NCBI RefSeq assembly: GCF_900461555.1
Contig: NZ_UGOX01000001.1
Location: 2,431,501-2,495,500, forward strand
Length of the DNA stretch: 64,000 nucleotides
Source of the DNA: Legionella quinlivanii
Lineage (GTDB): Bacteria > Pseudomonadota > Gammaproteobacteria > Legionellales > Legionellaceae
Direction: 5' to 3'
In this document: positions 30,595 through 38,854 of the stretch, piece by piece
Position numbering within the stretch: position 1 is the first letter of the stretch
Layout: each line of letters opens with the position of its first letter
The notes under the pieces: generated by a model
Database searches by the model: none
Seen by the model: the letters and a program-made list of their open reading frames with translations, nothing else
Told to the model about the DNA's origin: nothing
Program-made: the position numbers and the translations under genes

Positions 30595-31511
30595 GACAAC
30601 TTCTCTCCTATTCTAAGGACCGCACTACGGGATCTGACATTCTCTTTAATTTCACTTTCTTCTGGCATAATCGCCTTACCTACTCGTCTGAATTTTTTTA
30701 CAATCTCATTGTATTTCACAGGCACACCGGGAGGCGGTCTATTACCTTCCTCCATTGCCTTCATAAACTGCTTCACTATTCGATCTTCTAAGGAGTGGAA
30801 ACTGATAACAGCCAAACGCCCCCCGATTTTCAACACATCAACCGATGATTTGAGCGCTTTTTCCAAATCGCTTAATTCATCATTGATATAAATACGTATT
30901 GCCTGGAATACTCTTGTTGCAGGATGCTTATGTTTTTCCCATTTTGGATTTGCCGCCTTGACGATCTCGGCAAGTGCCTGAGTAGTCAATATTGGGGATT
31001 GCTGGCGGGCTGCCACTATCGCCCGCGCAATCCTTCCTGCAAAACGCTCCTCTCCGTACTTCCTGAACACCTCCTTCATTTCCTGCTCGTCGGTACGATT
31101 AACAAAGGTTGCGGCATCAAGTTTCTGATGCAAGTTCATTCGCATATCCAGAGGGCCTTCTTTTAAAAAACTAAACCCCCTTTCTGCGTCATCTAACTGC
31201 GGAGATGACACTCCCAAATCCATTAACACTCCATCTACAACACCACTAACGCCTGCTTTTTCTGCAAAAACGGCAATATCAGCGAACGAACCGTGGAAAA
31301 TCTCAAAGCGTTTTTCCTGGGCAAATACTTCACCGGCATACTGGATAGCCTCAGGATCTTTATCAATGGCAATCAATCGGCCTTGCTCCGACAGGCGCTC
31401 AAGAATTGCACGACTGTGCCCTCCCCGGCCAAAAGTGGCATCAACATAGACACCGTCCGGATGGATTGCCAAACCATTTATCGATTCTTCTAATAAGACT
31501 GATTGATGCAT
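30591..31511 (-). CDS. rsmH: 16S rRNA (cytosine1402-N4)-methyltransferase RsmH
   Basis: RsmH (MraW) methylates N4 of C1402 in 16S rRNA, tuning the ribosomal P site. The SAM-binding region [17 protein letters not shown], then [29 protein letters not shown], and the characteristic [18 protein letters not shown] and [14 protein letters not shown] motifs identify it. Length 306 is standard. It is the second gene of the dcw cluster, 9 bp after mraZ and overlapping ftsL by 4 bp. Confidence 0.97.
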   Translation of the reverse strand: MHQSVLLEESINGLAIHPDGVYVDATFGRGGHSRAILERLSEQGRLIAIDKDPEAIQYAGEVFAQEKRFEIFHGSFADIAVFAEKAGVSGVVDGVLMDLGVSSPQLDDAERGFSFLKEGPLDMRMNLHQKLDAATFVNRTDEQEMKEVFRKYGEERFAGRIARAIVAARQQSPILTTQALAEIVKAANPKWEKHKHPATRVFQAIRIYINDELSDLEKALKSSVDVLKIGGRLAVISFHSLEDRIVKQFMKAMEEGNRPPPGVPVKYNEIVKKFRRVGKAIMPEESEIKENVRSRSAVLRIGEKLS

Positions 31512-31520
31512 GTTGTTTCA

Positions 31521-31979
31521 CTATAAAGAAAATGTTTTCATTTCATCTGGTAAGACGTCGTGCTGAGAGGCTTCTTCAGCTAACCAGCTTTCACGTTTTT
31601 CTTCCCAAGTCTTATCATTCCAAATCTCAAACTTATTGCCTTGGCCAATCATTACTGCATGCTTTTCGAGTCCTGCGTATTCACGCAGCAAAGAAGGCAA
31701 TAATAATCGTCCATTGTTATCTACCTCAACATCAGTTGCATGCCCAATCAGCAAACGCTGAATACGCCTTGCAGCCGCGTTAAAACTCGGCAAACTCTGC
31801 AATTTATCTTCAATAACTTGCCATTGTGCAGCGGGATACAGCAAAAGACAGGTTTCTTCAGTATCAATAGTGATGACTAAAGAGGCATTGCCTGCGTTGT
31901 CCAATGCTTCACGGTAACGTGTTGGAACCGCTATACGACCCTTCGCATCGATTGTCAAAGACGTTATGCCACGAAACAT
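31521..31979 (-). CDS. mraZ: Transcriptional regulator MraZ
   Basis: A 152-residue protein with two AbrB-like/SpoVT modules: MFRGITSLTIDAKGRIAVPTRYRE at the N terminus and the second with VDNNGRLLLPSLLREYAGL, each carrying the DxxGR motif. MraZ forms a ring and represses its own dcw operon by binding GTGGG direct repeats near the promoter. Candidate boxes lie just upstream here (31999-32034). It is the first gene of the cluster, with a good predicted promoter about 60-90 bp upstream of the start codon. Confidence 0.96.
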   Translation of the reverse strand: MFRGITSLTIDAKGRIAVPTRYREALDNAGNASLVITIDTEETCLLLYPAAQWQVIEDKLQSLPSFNAAARRIQRLLIGHATDVEVDNNGRLLLPSLLREYAGLEKHAVMIGQGNKFEIWNDKTWEEKRESWLAEEASQHDVLPDEMKTFSL

Positions 31980-31998
31980 GATTAATTTTGCAGGCTAT

Positions 31999-32034
31999 CC
32001 CACAATTCTCCACTTTTTTAATATTTTACACCAC
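31999..32034 (-). promoter_or_regulatory. Predicted MraZ-binding boxes
   Basis: On the minus strand GTGGG (31999-32003) and GTGGA (32009-32013) are separated by exactly 5 bp, the spacing described for MraZ operators, and a third GTGGT (32030-32034) lies 21 bp, about two turns, further upstream. They sit between the predicted transcription start and the mraZ ATG. Confidence 0.6.
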
Positions 32035-32042
32035 TTTCTTAC

Positions 32043-32072
32043 ACTATAGAAACACAAAATCCTTCTCGTCAA
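32043..32072 (-). promoter_or_regulatory. Predicted sigma-70 promoter of the mraZ dcw operon
   Basis: On the minus strand TTGACG (32067-32072) and TATAGT (32043-32048) are separated by 18 bp. The -35 has one mismatch to consensus and the -10 two. Predicted start is near 32036. Confidence 0.65.
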
Positions 32073-32166
32073 CAAATTTTGTTTAATTTTTAATAGGAAG
32101 AGGAATTTTTGACCAAGTGATGGGCAGGTTGATTTTTTTATGAATTGGCAGAAGGTGGTGCGGAAA

Positions 32167-32318
32167 GGCCTTGTTGCATAATGAAGACAGGGTCACAAAA
32201 ACCGTCTTTGCGCGCATTAGCGAAGCAGATCCTTACTTTCAAGTTTTGATCTGGATTGCTTCACTTTGTTCGCAATGACGACAGACTAGTTGCCTGGTTC
32301 TATTTACGCAACAATGCC
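32167..32318. mobile_element. MITE-like palindromic element with terminal inverted repeats
   Basis: A 152-bp non-coding element with imperfect 15-bp ends, GGCCTTGTTGCATAA (32167-32181) and the complement of GGCATTGTTGCGTAA (32304-32318), 13 of 15 matching. It is flanked by GTGCGGAAA (32158-32166) and GCGCGGAAA (32319-32327), a 9-bp direct repeat with one mismatch, as expected for a transposition scar. The interior is the CGTCTTTGCG palindrome also seen elsewhere. The GGCNTTGTTGCA end recalls IS-type termini, but which transposase would move it cannot be judged here. Confidence 0.65.
32203..32280. repeat. CGTCTTTGCG palindromic repeat, copy 1
   Basis: An imperfect palindrome running from CGTCTTTGCG to CGCAATGACG with inner GCGAAGCAGATCC and GATCTGGATTGCTTC arms. 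It is inverted relative to copies 2 and 3 (49609, 55518). Here it forms the core of the MITE-like element. Confidence 0.75.
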
Positions 32319-32373
32319 GCGCGGAAATGACTGATTCCAGACGGGTGATGTCAGGAACAAGGAGGCTACATCA

Positions 32374-33141
32374 TTATTGATTCATTAAGGCAGCCAGACG
32401 AATGCCCTGCAATACCAGATCTGGTACCAGATAATCATAAATATTTTGCTTTTCAAACAGGGAAGCAAAACCACCGGTAGCCAGTACTAAAACTTCCTCA
32501 TCATTAAAGGATTCCGCTTTTATCCGGGTGATTAATTCGCGGCAAGCACCTATGGCGCCAAAATAAACGCCCGACTGGATACTTTCAATCGTGGAACGGC
32601 CAACAGCCTGGTTCATTTTTACAATTTCTACCGCCGGTAATTTAGCGGTATTAGTGGAAAGTGCATCAACCGATAAACGCATTCCCGGAAGGATAGCTCC
32701 TCCCAGATAAAATTTATGTGCAGTAATGACACAGAACGTAGTTGCCGTACCAAAATCAATCACAATAATATTTTTACCGGGATAAATATGTGCCGCCGAA
32801 ATGGCATTGGCGATCCTGTCAGCTCCTACTTCCAGAGGATTTCGATACTTTATATTAAGTCCTGTTTTTACTCCGGCCTGCAGAAAAAATGGGTCGACAG
32901 TAAAGTATTTAAGACAAGCGGAACGCAGGGAATAGTCCAGTTGCGGTACGACCGAGCAAATAGCGATTTGCTTTATAGCTTCCGGTGAGCATTGATTTTC
33001 ACGCAAGACCGTTTTCAAAAAAATACCGAACTCATCCGAGGTACAGGCTTTGGAGGTATGACGAAATCGCAAGCGGATTTCATCCCCTGCAAAGACACCA
33101 CCATATATATGAGAGTTTCCCACATCGAGGCATAAAATCAT
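32374..33141 (-). CDS. coaX: Type III pantothenate kinase
   Basis: CoaX phosphorylates pantothenate, the first step of coenzyme A synthesis, and belongs to the ASKHA fold rather than the CoaA P-loop fold. The N-terminal phosphate motif [15 protein letters not shown], the substrate region [13 protein letters not shown], the catalytic [14 protein letters not shown] and the later [15 protein letters not shown], with [10 protein letters not shown] near the C terminus, are all present in a normal 255 residues. It is followed by the mraZ upstream region and preceded by rnpB on the same strand. Confidence 0.95.
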   Translation of the reverse strand: MILCLDVGNSHIYGGVFAGDEIRLRFRHTSKACTSDEFGIFLKTVLRENQCSPEAIKQIAICSVVPQLDYSLRSACLKYFTVDPFFLQAGVKTGLNIKYRNPLEVGADRIANAISAAHIYPGKNIIVIDFGTATTFCVITAHKFYLGGAILPGMRLSVDALSTNTAKLPAVEIVKMNQAVGRSTIESIQSGVYFGAIGACRELITRIKAESFNDEEVLVLATGGFASLFEKQNIYDYLVPDLVLQGIRLAALMNQ

Positions 33142-33214
33142 AAGTTTCTATTGTTCAGGAATTCAGGCTTCCGATAGTAAAGCCTGACTTGAACATAATC
33201 AAGCTTAAACCATC

Positions 33215-33241
33215 ATTGCCAGTCTCCGAGACGGCCAATGC
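33215..33241 (-). terminator. Hairpin downstream of rnpB
   Basis: A 27-nt imperfect inverted repeat (CATTG/CAATG outer stem, GTCTC/GAGAC inner stem, two mismatches) about 30 bp after the RNase P RNA 3' end. A run of six T follows the mature RNA at 33266-33271 on the minus strand, so the exact termination site is unclear. Confidence 0.4.
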
Positions 33242-33271
33242 TACTTCGCAGCCTAAATGAGGTGAGAAAAA

Positions 33272-33618
33272 AGTCGGTCGATAAGCCGGGTTCTGTCAGG
33301 GACAATCATTCATCTGGGACATTCGTCACCGAATGCCTCAAGCGACCTACCCGAATCCCGTACGGACCATACGTTCCGGTAAACCGGATGGATTCCTATT
33401 TGGTCTTGCTCCAAGTGGGGTTTGCCCTGCCACAACTGTTGCCAGTTGCGCGGTGCGCTCTTACCGCACCATTTCACCCTTACCATTTTCATGGCGGTAT
33501 ATTTTCTGTGGCACTTTCCGTAGGCTCACGCCTCCCAGGCGTTACCTGGCACTTTATCCTATGGAGCCCGGACTTTCCTCCCCTTGCAAAGCAAAGAGCG
33601 ATTGCCTAACCGACTTTG
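33272..33618 (-). ncRNA. rnpB: RNase P RNA (M1 RNA), bacterial class A
   Basis: The catalytic RNA of ribonuclease P, which matures tRNA 5' ends. Read on the minus strand it begins near AAGTCGGTTAGGCAATCGC, contains the universal conserved block GAGGAAAGTCCGGGCTCC (33563-33580), the GGTAAGGGTGAAATGGTGCG region, and ends with ACAGAACCCGGCTTATCG (33279-33296) followed by ACCGACTT, which pairs with the 5' end. About 347 nt fits class A. Small open frames crossing this locus are not coding. The ends are estimated to within a few bases. Confidence 0.97.
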
Positions 33619-33743
33619 ACTATCATAATAGCAAACTGGGTTTTGGAAAACCAGTAACATCTCCTTTAAATGAGGCTTTATTCAATGAAAAGAGTCAAAG
33701 CTATACTATTATTAACAAATAATGCAATTTATTCTTATAAATT

Positions 33744-35327
33744 ATGTCTCCTAAAAAACAATTTAGCTCGCTTTCTGCGGATCAGTTCCTCAAAAGAATT
33801 AAAAGAGAATTTGCTGACTGTGGTGTAATGGGCGGGTTTACGTACATATCCCCCTCCAATAGAGATATGAACGTACCACTGCAAAGCCAATATCAGAGCA
33901 TCCATCTAAATGCGTATCAAGATCTCGCTCAACGTGACCCCCTCAGCCGGTTCATACACAAATTTACAAATAATTATATAAGTACATCAGGTTATGGAGA
34001 AGAGAATTTTAAAGAGGCCTCTTTCAAACTGCATGTCAATTTAAATGAAATAGGCAGCCTGGATCAAGAAACTTTACTTGGCCTGATACGTCTGATTCAT
34101 ACGGAAAGTTGGGCACATAATGTCCGAAATTTTAAAGTTATCAACCCTGAGGTACTTAGCCATCCGCGGTTTCAAAACACGGCTCAACTGACAATATACA
34201 TGAATAGTTACGCCTCTGTTGCGGATCTTATGTCTTTATCTGAGAAAATAAAAGCATATCTTCTGGAACAAAAGGTACCAGAAAATAAAATAACTGAGGA
34301 TTCAAAAAGCTCAGTCGAACTTAATTCATTCGTCTCAGGAAGATTTGACACTTGCAAAGCAATTAAAGCGTATGGTGAATTTCCATTTATGGACAATGAG
34401 ATAGCGATATTCTTTGCGAAACATAAGGGTAATAAAGAACTGGAAAATATACCTCTATGTGCTTTCGAGGCAATATTCAATAAAATTATTTGCTCAAAAT
34501 CAGTCGACGGATTTAAGAGAAAAGCTTTGAGCACAGAGCACAGTAAAAAGGTACAACTTGAATTTGAGAAGATGTTGGATGATCCCAGTCGATATATCAA
34601 AGATATGAGCAATCCGGAAAAAAATGGCTTAGATAGCAATTTAAGTGAGAAAGAACAAAATGAGCAGAGAGTTGAAGAACAATTAATAAATTTCATAGCC
34701 GATTTTACAGACTGTGACACAGAGGATGAACTTACAGAAAAAATCGCCCAGGAAAAAAGCCGGCTTGAGCAGATAGTATCAGCCGAACAGCTTAACAGTA
34801 AATTCAACGAACTTATTCAGCAAAAAAAGCAGAGTATCGAAGAACAAGCACAAAACTATCGGGGGCAACTGGCCAAAAGGCCCCCTATGGCTCCCGAAAA
34901 AATCCATGATTTTAAAGCAGCATTATCAAGTCTGGAACAACTGTCCGAAAAACCCGGTCCAGATCAACGGACAATTAAAAAATTTTGCAGCCTGATACGC
35001 CAAGAGTTTCAACGTTTTAAAAACGGTGAGTCATCATCTAATGATTTTTATAAAAACTGCAAAAATATTTCTGAAGCAAGCGGTCTGGAAAAAAAAGAAA
35101 GTCTGGGAGCTAAAGTGAAAAGAATCTTACTAGCCATTTTGTCCCTCAGATTCCTATATTCACGAGCAAGCAAAGACAGTGGAAATACAGTATCAGATGG
35201 ACAGGTTGTCAAGGATAAGCTAAAGAATATGCGATCAACCCTCGAGGATTTAAGAGAATCGGCAAATCAGACATCGAAGGAGCAGAAAAATAATGAAGAT
35301 ATTCCAACAAAATTGGCGCCCGGCTAG
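33744..35327 (+). CDS. Unknown 527-residue protein, candidate secreted effector
   Basis: A large soluble protein I cannot assign to a family. It lacks a signal peptide. Residues 1-260 look globular and mixed alpha/beta; residues about 300-375 are highly charged and Glu/Gln/Lys-rich (EKEQNEQRVEEQLINF to IEEQAQNYRGQLAK) and should form a coiled coil. A mildly hydrophobic stretch (KRILLAILSLRFLY, about residue 455) precedes a polar tail ending NEDIPTKLAPG. The gene is clearly AT-richer than its neighbours, stands alone between rnpB and fis, and has no strong ribosome site before its ATG. This profile matches Dot/Icm effector candidates, but no secretion signal was proven. Confidence 0.7.
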   Translation: MSPKKQFSSLSADQFLKRIKREFADCGVMGGFTYISPSNRDMNVPLQSQYQSIHLNAYQDLAQRDPLSRFIHKFTNNYISTSGYGEENFKEASFKLHVNLNEIGSLDQETLLGLIRLIHTESWAHNVRNFKVINPEVLSHPRFQNTAQLTIYMNSYASVADLMSLSEKIKAYLLEQKVPENKITEDSKSSVELNSFVSGRFDTCKAIKAYGEFPFMDNEIAIFFAKHKGNKELENIPLCAFEAIFNKIICSKSVDGFKRKALSTEHSKKVQLEFEKMLDDPSRYIKDMSNPEKNGLDSNLSEKEQNEQRVEEQLINFIADFTDCDTEDELTEKIAQEKSRLEQIVSAEQLNSKFNELIQQKKQSIEEQAQNYRGQLAKRPPMAPEKIHDFKAALSSLEQLSEKPGPDQRTIKKFCSLIRQEFQRFKNGESSSNDFYKNCKNISEASGLEKKESLGAKVKRILLAILSLRFLYSRASKDSGNTVSDGQVVKDKLKNMRSTLEDLRESANQTSKEQKNNEDIPTKLAPG

Positions 35328-35371
35328 AGCCTGTTTATACTAAACATGAATTAAACAGCTTGAATGCATCC

Positions 35372-35409
35372 TGCGAGAAATAGTATTAAACACTCTATGA
35401 TTTTTCGCA
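35372..35409. terminator. Possible stem-loop between convergent genes
   Basis: TGCGAGAAAT (35372-35381) pairs with ATTTTTCGCA (35400-35409), 9 of 10 bases, with an 18-nt loop. It lies between the stop codons of the unknown protein and fis and could serve both directions, but lacks a clear T-run. Confidence 0.3.
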
Positions 35410-35437
35410 AGATACACTCAACAGAAGCCTTTAGAAA

Positions 35438-35734
35438 TTAACCGCGGGTGCCAATAAACTCATCATCAAAATAACGCTTCAGTTTAGTACGCAGTGTGCC
35501 GCGGCTAACACCAAGTACACGAGCAGCTTTTGATTGATTATAACGGGTCAGTTCCATCACCGTACGAAATAAGGGAGCTTCTACTTCCTCAACAATCAGT
35601 TGATAAAGGTTAAGATTATTATCTTTATTGCTGACAGCATTCAGATACCCTTTGACGGTTCCGATTACTTGCTGAATCAAGGCATCGTTAATTTGTGTCA
35701 CATCTTGCATTACTGCACTCATTGATCTCTCCAA
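35438..35734 (-). CDS. fis: DNA-binding protein Fis
   Basis: A 98-residue nucleoid-associated regulator. The N-terminal part has the beta-hairpin and dimer helices, and the C-terminal helix-turn-helix is clear: LTRYNQSKAARVLGVSRGTLRTKLKRYF, almost the family consensus. Fis binds bent AT-rich sites and controls growth-phase genes; in Legionella, Fis homologues are linked to effector gene regulation (knowledge of the genus). It does not follow dusB as in enterics but stands alone behind a long AT-rich region with a good promoter, so it may be one of several Fis paralogues. Confidence 0.93.
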   Translation of the reverse strand: MERSMSAVMQDVTQINDALIQQVIGTVKGYLNAVSNKDNNLNLYQLIVEEVEAPLFRTVMELTRYNQSKAARVLGVSRGTLRTKLKRYFDDEFIGTRG

Positions 35735-35787
35735 AGACTCTGTTGAATCATTAAAAAAAGTTACCCATTTTGAGCATCATGATCGCA

Positions 35788-35816
35788 ATACTACCAAATA
35801 TTACAAACTATGTAAA
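35788..35816 (-). promoter_or_regulatory. Predicted sigma-70 promoter of fis
   Basis: On the minus strand TTTACA (35811-35816) and TAGTAT (35788-35793) are 17 bp apart. The predicted start is near 35781, about 47 bp before the fis ATG. Confidence 0.6.
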
Positions 35817-36065
35817 CATTGTTTTATAGATACTCATTTATTAAGGAAATATTAAGAAAAAATTAAGATTTAATCAAGTTTTTTTGCATATTTCGTTGCA
35901 AATTTATACTAATTAATTTTAATTGGAGCAAACTTTGCATAAATTCACTAAAGAAAGCTTAAGAAAAGCAATTGCCAATATTTAAACATTCGCAATTATT
36001 TGTTATCAAACAGTGTAAAAATAGATTAAATGAGGGCTATAGAGGGTTTTGGAAGATTGTCGGCT

Positions 36066-36084
36066 CCCGGTTGTGACAACCGGG
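36066..36084. terminator. Perfect hairpin after the iscA-type gene
   Basis: CCCGGTTGT and ACAACCGGG form a 9-bp perfect palindrome around one G, 8 bp beyond the iscA stop. The T-run follows on the plus strand only, so for the minus-strand operon it may act as a transcript-end stabiliser rather than a classical terminator. Confidence 0.45.
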
Positions 36085-36091
36085 ATAGATT

Positions 36092-36460
36092 TTAATCCAC
36101 AGTAAAACTTTCACCGCAGCCGCATTGACCCGTTTGATTAGGATTATTAAAAATGAACTTGGAATTAAGACCCTGTTTGACGTAATCAATCTGCATTCCT
36201 TTTAAATAAGGATAACTTTTTCGATCGATATAAATCTGATAATCCGAATTAAGAGGAAAACTGGCGTCATCCTCAACCGTCTCATTGACATAATCCACGA
36301 CATAAGAGAGGCCAGAACAACCCGTTTTTTTAACTGAGAAACGTACTCCTTTACTTCCGGCTTGCGTCTTAAGATAGCTTAATAAATGTTTAATGGCTGC
36401 CTCGCTCAGAGAAATCCCCATTATTGAATCATCGTTAACATGTTGCTGCACCACACTCAT
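36092..36460 (-). CDS. iscA: Iron-sulfur cluster carrier, IscA/ErpA-type (HesB family)
   Basis: A 122-residue A-type carrier that receives and passes on Fe-S clusters. The three family cysteines are present: Cys in KKTGCSGLSYVVDYV and the CGCGESF pair near the C terminus. The N-terminal extension of about 15 residues is longer than in E. coli IscA. It begins 1 bp after the IscU-like gene and completes an iscS-iscU-iscA unit that lacks iscR, hscA, hscB and fdx. Because its presumed scaffold partner is degenerate, it may function with another scaffold such as SUF. Confidence 0.9.
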   Translation of the reverse strand: MSVVQQHVNDDSIMGISLSEAAIKHLLSYLKTQAGSKGVRFSVKKTGCSGLSYVVDYVNETVEDDASFPLNSDYQIYIDRKSYPYLKGMQIDYVKQGLNSKFIFNNPNQTGQCGCGESFTVD

Positions 36461-36461
36461 C

Positions 36462-36845
36462 TTAAACCCCTAATTTCTCTTTCATATGATTTATAGCACT
36501 GAGATACCCTGTTTCAATCAAAAAAACAAGCTGCTGCTGATTTTTTGGTAAATCCAGGCTGCACGCAAGCCCATTATGCTCAAAGTGAGGATGTTCGTTT
36601 AATGAACTATTCTCAATCTGCTCACAGAGAAGCTCCAGTCCAGCAATCAGATAAGGATTACCAAATGCTTTAAATCTCGCTTTTTTAATTAAACCTGCAT
36701 CACACTGTAAGTAAAGATCAAAATGTCCTGATCGGCCAGGATAACCAGCCCTGGCATGCACCGTATAGGGTTCATTACAATCCAGAATACCTGCATGGCG
36801 GGGCTTAAAAAAACAACGTTCTACTAATTCATTATAAATGATCAT
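36462..36845 (-). CDS. IscU/NifU-N-like scaffold protein lacking the ligand cysteines
   Basis: A 127-residue protein recognisably derived from the IscU fold: [16 protein letters not shown] aligns with the IscU start, and [20 protein letters not shown] with the region around the second ligand. However, all three cluster ligands are missing. The first Cys site (ACGD) reads RSGH, the second (YGCGSA) reads FGNPYL, and the third (HCS) falls in QQLVFLIE. The remaining cysteines are at other places. It therefore cannot bind a cluster the usual way and may be regulatory or modulate the cysteine desulfurase. It is coupled to iscS (4-bp overlap) and iscA (1-bp gap), so it is maintained as a gene. Confidence 0.85.
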   Translation of the reverse strand: MIIYNELVERCFFKPRHAGILDCNEPYTVHARAGYPGRSGHFDLYLQCDAGLIKKARFKAFGNPYLIAGLELLCEQIENSSLNEHPHFEHNGLACSLDLPKNQQQLVFLIETGYLSAINHMKEKLGV

Positions 36846-38002
36846 GGTGATATTTCATGTAACCGTGAGACTTGTTGACGAATAATCTGCGAGGCTTCGA
36901 TAATTTCAGCCTCTGTGGTAAATCGGCCTATTGATAAGCGTATCGAGCTAAAGGCGCTTTCATTATCTAACCCGATGGCCTTCAGTACATAGGAAGGCTG
37001 CATGCTGGAGGATGCACAGGCAGAGGTGCTGGAAACAGCCAGATCCTTCAAAGCGTAGAGCAGTGAATCGCCTTCAACTCCCGGAAAGGTGATGTTTAAA
37101 TTGCCAGCCACTCTTTGCCTTGTATGGCCATTGAGATGAATATCAGGCAGGACCTTTATATTATTCCATAATAGTTCTCGTAGTTTAAGTATTCTTTCCT
37201 GTTCCACCTCGCGGCTCGCTTCGGCTAAAGCAAAGGCTTCCCCCATACCAACAATCTGATGAGTCGCTAAGGTTCCTGAACGTAAACCACCCTCATGTCC
37301 GCCGCCAAAACTTTGCGGCTGCAGTCGTATTCTTGGTTTCTGACGCACGAATAATGCACCGATCCCTTTGGGACCATAATTCTTATGAGCAGAAAATGAC
37401 ATGAGATCAACCGATAATTCACGCAGATTAATTGCAATTTTCCCTGCACTTTGCGCTGCATCCACGTGAAAAATAATCCCCCGGTTCTTTAATAATTCGC
37501 CGATGGCTGCAATATCCTGAACTACACCAATTTCATTGTTGACGTGCATAATAGAAACAAGGATGGTTTCCTCAGTGATCGCCTGCTCTAAATCCTGTAA
37601 TGAAAGCAACCCATCCGGCTGTGGAGTAAGATAGCTTACATGGAAGCCTTCCTGCTCCAACTGATGAAAACTGTCAAGAACAGCCTTATGCTCCGTGACA
37701 GATGTGATCAAATGCTTCCCCTTCCGCTGATAAAACCTGGCAGCTCCAAGAATGGCCAGATTGTCAGCCTCGGTTGCCCCGGATGTGAATACAATTTCTC
37801 TGGGTTCAGCATGAACTGATTCAGCAATTTGCGCGCGCGCTGTTTCTACTGCCATTTGAGCCTGTTGGCCATAACGATGCGTAGTTGAAGCTGGATTACC
37901 AAAAATGCCATCTTTTCCCAGGTAATGCAGCATCTTTTCTATAACCCTCGGATCGACTGGTGTAGTCGCCATATAATCAAAATAAAGAGGCATTTTGTTC
38001 AT
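36842..38002 (-). CDS. iscS: Cysteine desulfurase (IscS/NifS family)
   Basis: A 386-residue PLP enzyme that removes sulfur from cysteine for Fe-S clusters and tRNA thiolation. The PLP lysine lies in [15 protein letters not shown] (about residue 205), the phosphate-binding [10 protein letters not shown] near residue 75, and the catalytic Cys in [17 protein letters not shown] (about residue 330). Those features place it in group I with IscS. It is the first gene of iscS-iscU-like-iscA, with a 4-bp overlap to the next gene, and starts 2 bp after trmJ on the same strand. Confidence 0.95.
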   Translation of the reverse strand: MNKMPLYFDYMATTPVDPRVIEKMLHYLGKDGIFGNPASTTHRYGQQAQMAVETARAQIAESVHAEPREIVFTSGATEADNLAILGAARFYQRKGKHLITSVTEHKAVLDSFHQLEQEGFHVSYLTPQPDGLLSLQDLEQAITEETILVSIMHVNNEIGVVQDIAAIGELLKNRGIIFHVDAAQSAGKIAINLRELSVDLMSFSAHKNYGPKGIGALFVRQKPRIRLQPQSFGGGHEGGLRSGTLATHQIVGMGEAFALAEASREVEQERILKLRELLWNNIKVLPDIHLNGHTRQRVAGNLNITFPGVEGDSLLYALKDLAVSSTSACASSSMQPSYVLKAIGLDNESAFSSIRLSIGRFTTEAEIIEASQIIRQQVSRLHEISP

Positions 38003-38004
38003 GA

Positions 38005-38751
38005 TTAACTCCCTTTATTAATTTTCGCCCATTTCAAAGCATTCTGCATATGACTCAAAATGCCGCGCAGAATGTTCACCTCCATGTGTTCCAGACCTAC
38101 GCGATTAAAAAGCCGGCGAATGCGTTGCTGCAATCGCCCAGGGTTATCAGGTCTTAAAAAATCGATTGCCACCATCACATCCGTTAAATGCCCATAAAAC
38201 TGTTCTACTTCTTCTGCTGTAGCCACCCGATCTTCACGCAGTGCCACTTCAACTTTAGGCGAAGACAGCAATTTCATCCGCAGCTCATAGGCAATAATTT
38301 GCACTGCCTGGGCGAGATTTAAAGAACTGTATTCAGGATTACTGGGAATGTTAATATGGAACTGACTGCGCAGCAGTTCATCATTAGTTAGTCCGGCATG
38401 TTCGCGGCCAAATAAAATGGCCACTTCGGTATCATCGGACTTTCCAGCAATTAAGGTTGCCGCTTCAGGCGGATTAAGGCCCGGTAAAGCTATTCCTCTT
38501 GGTCTTGCGCTGGTCGCCAAAACCAGTTGGCAGCCCTGCAAAGCCTGCTCCAGATCCTGAGTTACTACTGCAGTGTCCAATAAATCATCAGCACCCGCTG
38601 CCATTTCACAGGCCCTTAAATCAGGGAAAGACTTTGGATTGACCAGATAAAGACGGGTTAATCCCATCGTTTTCATGGCTCTTGCTGCAGAGCCGATATT
38701 GCCAGGATGAGTAGTCCCAACAAGCACTATTCGTATTGCAGAAAAATTCAT
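38005..38751 (-). CDS. trmJ: tRNA (cytidine/uridine-32-2'-O)-methyltransferase TrmJ
   Basis: A SpoU-family (SPOUT) methyltransferase for the ribose of position 32 in tRNA. The N-terminal [23 protein letters not shown], then [16 protein letters not shown] and the knot-forming [23 protein letters not shown] motif, are typical. The [12 protein letters not shown] start gives 248 residues, the E. coli TrmJ length; an in-frame ATG 31 codons upstream would add a non-conserved tail. In many gammaproteobacteria trmJ lies upstream of the isc genes, as here, and divergent from suhB. Confidence 0.95.
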   Translation of the reverse strand: MNFSAIRIVLVGTTHPGNIGSAARAMKTMGLTRLYLVNPKSFPDLRACEMAAGADDLLDTAVVTQDLEQALQGCQLVLATSARPRGIALPGLNPPEAATLIAGKSDDTEVAILFGREHAGLTNDELLRSQFHINIPSNPEYSSLNLAQAVQIIAYELRMKLLSSPKVEVALREDRVATAEEVEQFYGHLTDVMVAIDFLRPDNPGRLQQRIRRLFNRVGLEHMEVNILRGILSHMQNALKWAKINKGS

Positions 38752-38854
38752 CTTAACCAATTTAAATAAAAAAAAGCAACTATACCAGCAATGTCTTCTC
38801 TCTGTACAAAAAAAATGTGCTAGAATCGCCCTTTGTTTTTTCATGAGCTAAATT

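Larger units (their letters stand above)
35735..36091. other. AT-rich region upstream of fis
   Basis: A 357-bp gap, unusually rich in A and T with many A- and T-tracts (for example around 35860-35950), consistent with curved DNA suitable for Fis autoregulation. It contains the fis promoter and, next to the iscA end, a strong hairpin. No ORF or RNA gene was recognised. Confidence 0.6.

Noticed and set aside
33238-33722. Open reading frames across 33238-33609 and 33333-33722 on the plus strand
   Set aside because: They lie across the RNase P RNA gene and have no ribosome site or protein-like composition.
34208-34807. 199-codon frame on the minus strand
   Set aside because: It is antisense to the 527-residue gene, Ser/Cys/Leu-rich as complements of AT-rich coding DNA are, and lacks context.
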